Part shown: in pieces, positions 12,889 to 14,328 of the stretch
How positions within the stretch are numbered: the stretch's first letter is position 1
Layout: each line of letters starts with the position of its first letter
Assembly (NCBI GenBank): GCA_023386455.1
Contig: JAEWJO010000377.1
Coordinates: forward strand, 1-14,328
Direction: 5' to 3'
DNA: 14,328 bases
Source of the DNA: Pseudomonadota bacterium
GTDB lineage: Bacteria; Myxococcota_A; Polyangia; Haliangiales; Haliangiaceae
Notes under the pieces: generated by a model
Databases searched by the model: none
What the model was told of the DNA's origin: nothing
The model's input: only the letters and a program-made list of their open reading frames with translations
Made by a program: the position numbers and the translations under genes

Positions 12889-14328
12889 CTAGAAACCAGA
12901 GGCGGGCGGAACCGATGGCTCCGCCGTCACGACCGGATCGATCTCGCCGGTCGGCGACTCCAGGAATGCGACGAGATCGTCGATCTCCTGCTCGGTGAGG
13001 TTCAGCACTTTGATCTTCGAGTCGATCACCCCGATCGTCTCGCCCCCGAGCTCGTGCACGCCACCCTTGTTGTAGTGGACGATCACCTCGCGCAGCGTGT
13101 CGTAGACGCCGTCGTGCATGTACGGACCGGTCAGCGCGACGTCGCGCAGGCCCGGCGTCGTCCACTGGCCCTCGAGCTCGTCGGGGAGGGCGAGGCTGTA
13201 GTAGCCGACGAGGCCATCGCACTCGGTCGGATGCTCGGCGGCGTAGTTGACGTCGGTGTGGAGCGCGAAGTGACGGCGACACTCCTCGTCGTCGCTCCAG
13301 GTCGAGTCGCGGCGGAACCGATTCGCGCGCAGCTTGCGCAGGCCGTCGCGCGCACCCGCCGGCAGACAGTTCTCCGGCAGCGCGGTGTCGTTCGTGACGC
13401 AATCACACCAGCCACCGGCCGGGCAGTCCGTGGTCCTCGGCACGTAGTCGCCGAGCTGCGGCACGCCGATCGCGTGGAACTTGTTGTCGGTGAACAGCGG
13501 CCCGGAGTGGCACTCCGCGCACGCCGCCTTGCCGACGAACAGGCGCGCGCCCCGCTGCGCGGACGGCGTCAGCGCGGCGCTTCCTGTCACCGGAAAGCCC
13601 GCGTCCGCCCACCGATCGAACGGCGCGTTCTTCGAGAGCAGCGTGTACTCGTACGCCGCGATCGCCTTCGCGAAGTTGACGTAGATGCGCGTCGCGAGCA
13701 GCTGATCGGCGAGCTGCATGCAGTCCCACGCGTCGTCGTACGGCTGCAGCAGTGGATTCGCGGCGGGGTCCGCCCAGTGGCACTCCGCGAGCTCGCCGAG
13801 CTCGACGAAGCCCGGCCGCGCGTCGAACGGGAAGCGCGGCAGGCAGACCGCGTTCTGCATGTGACACTCGGGCGGGCACGCGTTCGCGACGAGCTTGCAG
13901 GTGCCGTCGGCCTCGAGTCTCGCCGCCTGCGACGCGACCGAGTCCATCTCCGGCGGCAGCGGGTAGTCGGGGAACAGCGTCTGATACTGGGCCTTGTACT
14001 GGTCGACGATCCGCCAGGCGACGCGCATGCGGCTGCTGTTGACCGAGACGTGGCTCTCGACGACCGCGAGGATCTGGCCCCACAACGAGTCGTTGCGGCC
14101 GTTCCAGTACACGAGCTCGTTGAACGCCGAGTTGACCGTCTGCTGGCCGTTGACGTCGTACGCGCCGCCGCCGAACGAGACGCGGTTGCCCGGCGGATCG
14201 CCCGTGTGGTCCGAGCCGCCGCGCGCGACGTCGTGGCAGCTGTTGCACGAGACCTGGATCGGCATTCCCGTCGGGGCCCTGCCCTGCGACGTCATCGGCC
14301 GCAGCAGCATGTCCGCGTAGATCTCGGT
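12889..14328 (-). CDS. MauG/cytochrome c peroxidase-like diheme protein (5' truncated by window)
   Basis: The frame is open to the right edge, giving 479 residues without the N-terminus (signal peptide not seen). Two haem motifs are present, SCNSCHD (CxxCH at 28-32) and ACAECHS (270-274). The C-terminal signature TTPGLRDVALTGPYMHDG (390-407) and HYNKGG (418-423) is typical of the MauG/CcpA family. These enzymes reduce peroxide or oxidise partner proteins through two c-haems. The visible part already exceeds a typical ~330-350-residue mature enzyme. The excess lies between the haem motifs (~130-205, with CPPECH, a C-x3-CH) and after the second haem (~285-380, Cys-rich). It is the first gene of the operon inside the window and the promoter lies beyond the right edge. 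By eye, the tyrosine of HYN falls where MauG has its Tyr ligand, but only an alignment could confirm it. Confidence 0.88.
   Translation of the reverse strand, partial: TEIYADMLLRPMTSQGRAPTGMPIQVSCNSCHDVARGGSDHTGDPPGNRVSFGGGAYDVNGQQTVNSAFNELVYWNGRNDSLWGQILAVVESHVSVNSSRMRVAWRIVDQYKAQYQTLFPDYPLPPEMDSVASQAARLEADGTCKLVANACPPECHMQNAVCLPRFPFDARPGFVELGELAECHWADPAANPLLQPYDDAWDCMQLADQLLATRIYVNFAKAIAAYEYTLLSKNAPFDRWADAGFPVTGSAALTPSAQRGARLFVGKAACAECHSGPLFTDNKFHAIGVPQLGDYVPRTTDCPAGGWCDCVTNDTALPENCLPAGARDGLRKLRANRFRRDSTWSDDEECRRHFALHTDVNYAAEHPTECDGLVGYYSLALPDELEGQWTTPGLRDVALTGPYMHDGVYDTLREVIVHYNKGGVHELGGETIGVIDSKIKVLNLTEQEIDDLVAFLESPTGEIDPVVTAEPSVPPASGF

Larger units (their letters stand above)
2279..14328 (-). 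other. ten-gene redox chain and phosphorylation-switch operon
   Basis: All ten minus-strand genes are packed as one unit. Five junctions overlap by four bases (at 11802-11805, 10867-10870, 8800-8803, 7565-7568, 2791-2794) and one by a single base (5769). The remaining three gaps are 7, 15 and 31 bases. No room is left for internal terminators, and promoters inside genes were not apparent. The first six products are exported or outer-membrane redox proteins; the last four are a membrane sensor phosphatase and three cytoplasmic regulators. The 5' end and promoter lie beyond the right edge. Confidence 0.8.

Noticed and set aside
11757..12998. A 413-codon plus-strand open frame across the diheme cytochrome gene
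   Set aside because: The sequence is Arg/Val/His-rich without motifs, and it is antisense to a gene with a lipobox and two CxxCH sites in frame.
8800..14328. A methylamine utilisation (mau) operon
   Set aside because: Only the amicyanin-like copper loop and the MauG-family protein point that way. No methylamine dehydrogenase subunit or mauD/E/F-like gene is visible.
1..14328. CRISPR arrays, tRNA or rRNA genes, insertion sequences or phage genes
   Set aside because: No regularly spaced repeats, cloverleaf-like segments, transposase or integrase motifs, or phage proteins were seen on either strand; almost the whole window is occupied by recognisable genes.

Overview
The window is very GC-rich, with the strong G/C third-position bias of a Myxococcota-type (former Deltaproteobacteria) genome. 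Three things support that placement: a Ser/Thr kinase fused to a formylglycine-generating-enzyme (FGE) fold, a SpoIIE-type phosphatase with an slr1658/slr1659 pair, and a dense set of cytochrome lipoproteins. The assignment is an inference from composition and gene content; no rRNA or other marker gene is present.

Left end (1-2275). The 3' end of a CheA-like histidine kinase runs rightwards (1-462). It converges with two leftward response-regulator genes that overlap by one base: a RegA/ActR/PrrA-type receiver-Fis regulator (817-1365) followed by a stand-alone CheY-like receiver (455-817). A short divergent spacer (1366-1495) separates them from a rightward class II glutamine amidotransferase of the YafJ type (1496-2275). 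This gene ends tail to tail with the long leftward operon, where a 14-base perfect palindrome covers the junction.

Operon (14328 down to 2279, all on the minus strand). Ten genes follow each other with 1-4 base overlaps or gaps of 7, 15 and 31 bases. In transcription order they are: a MauG/cytochrome c peroxidase-like protein (5' end outside the window), a diheme cytochrome c lipoprotein, an SO2930-like diheme cytochrome lipoprotein, an outer-membrane beta-barrel (porin-like) protein, a cupredoxin with an amicyanin-type copper loop, a pentaheme cytochrome lipoprotein, a membrane sensor-HAMP-SpoIIE phosphatase, a Ser/Thr kinase-FGE fusion, an slr1659-like phospho-acceptor, and an slr1658-like GHKL protein.

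Interpretation. The first six genes look like an exported redox chain reaching from the periplasm to the outer membrane, with at least 11 CxxCH haem sites plus a type I copper site. The last four look like a phosphorylation switch resembling SiaA/SiaB/SiaC of Pseudomonas: a membrane phosphatase, a kinase-like ATPase and a small protein with an N-S-S-T motif. The tight coupling suggests that the redox chain and the switch are made together and that the phosphatase sensor may read the state of the chain. The adjacent RegA-type regulator is from a family known for redox control. The substrate of the chain and the output of the switch cannot be read from this window. No tRNA, rRNA, CRISPR array, transposase or integrase was seen. 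The longest stretch without a gene is about 130 bases.
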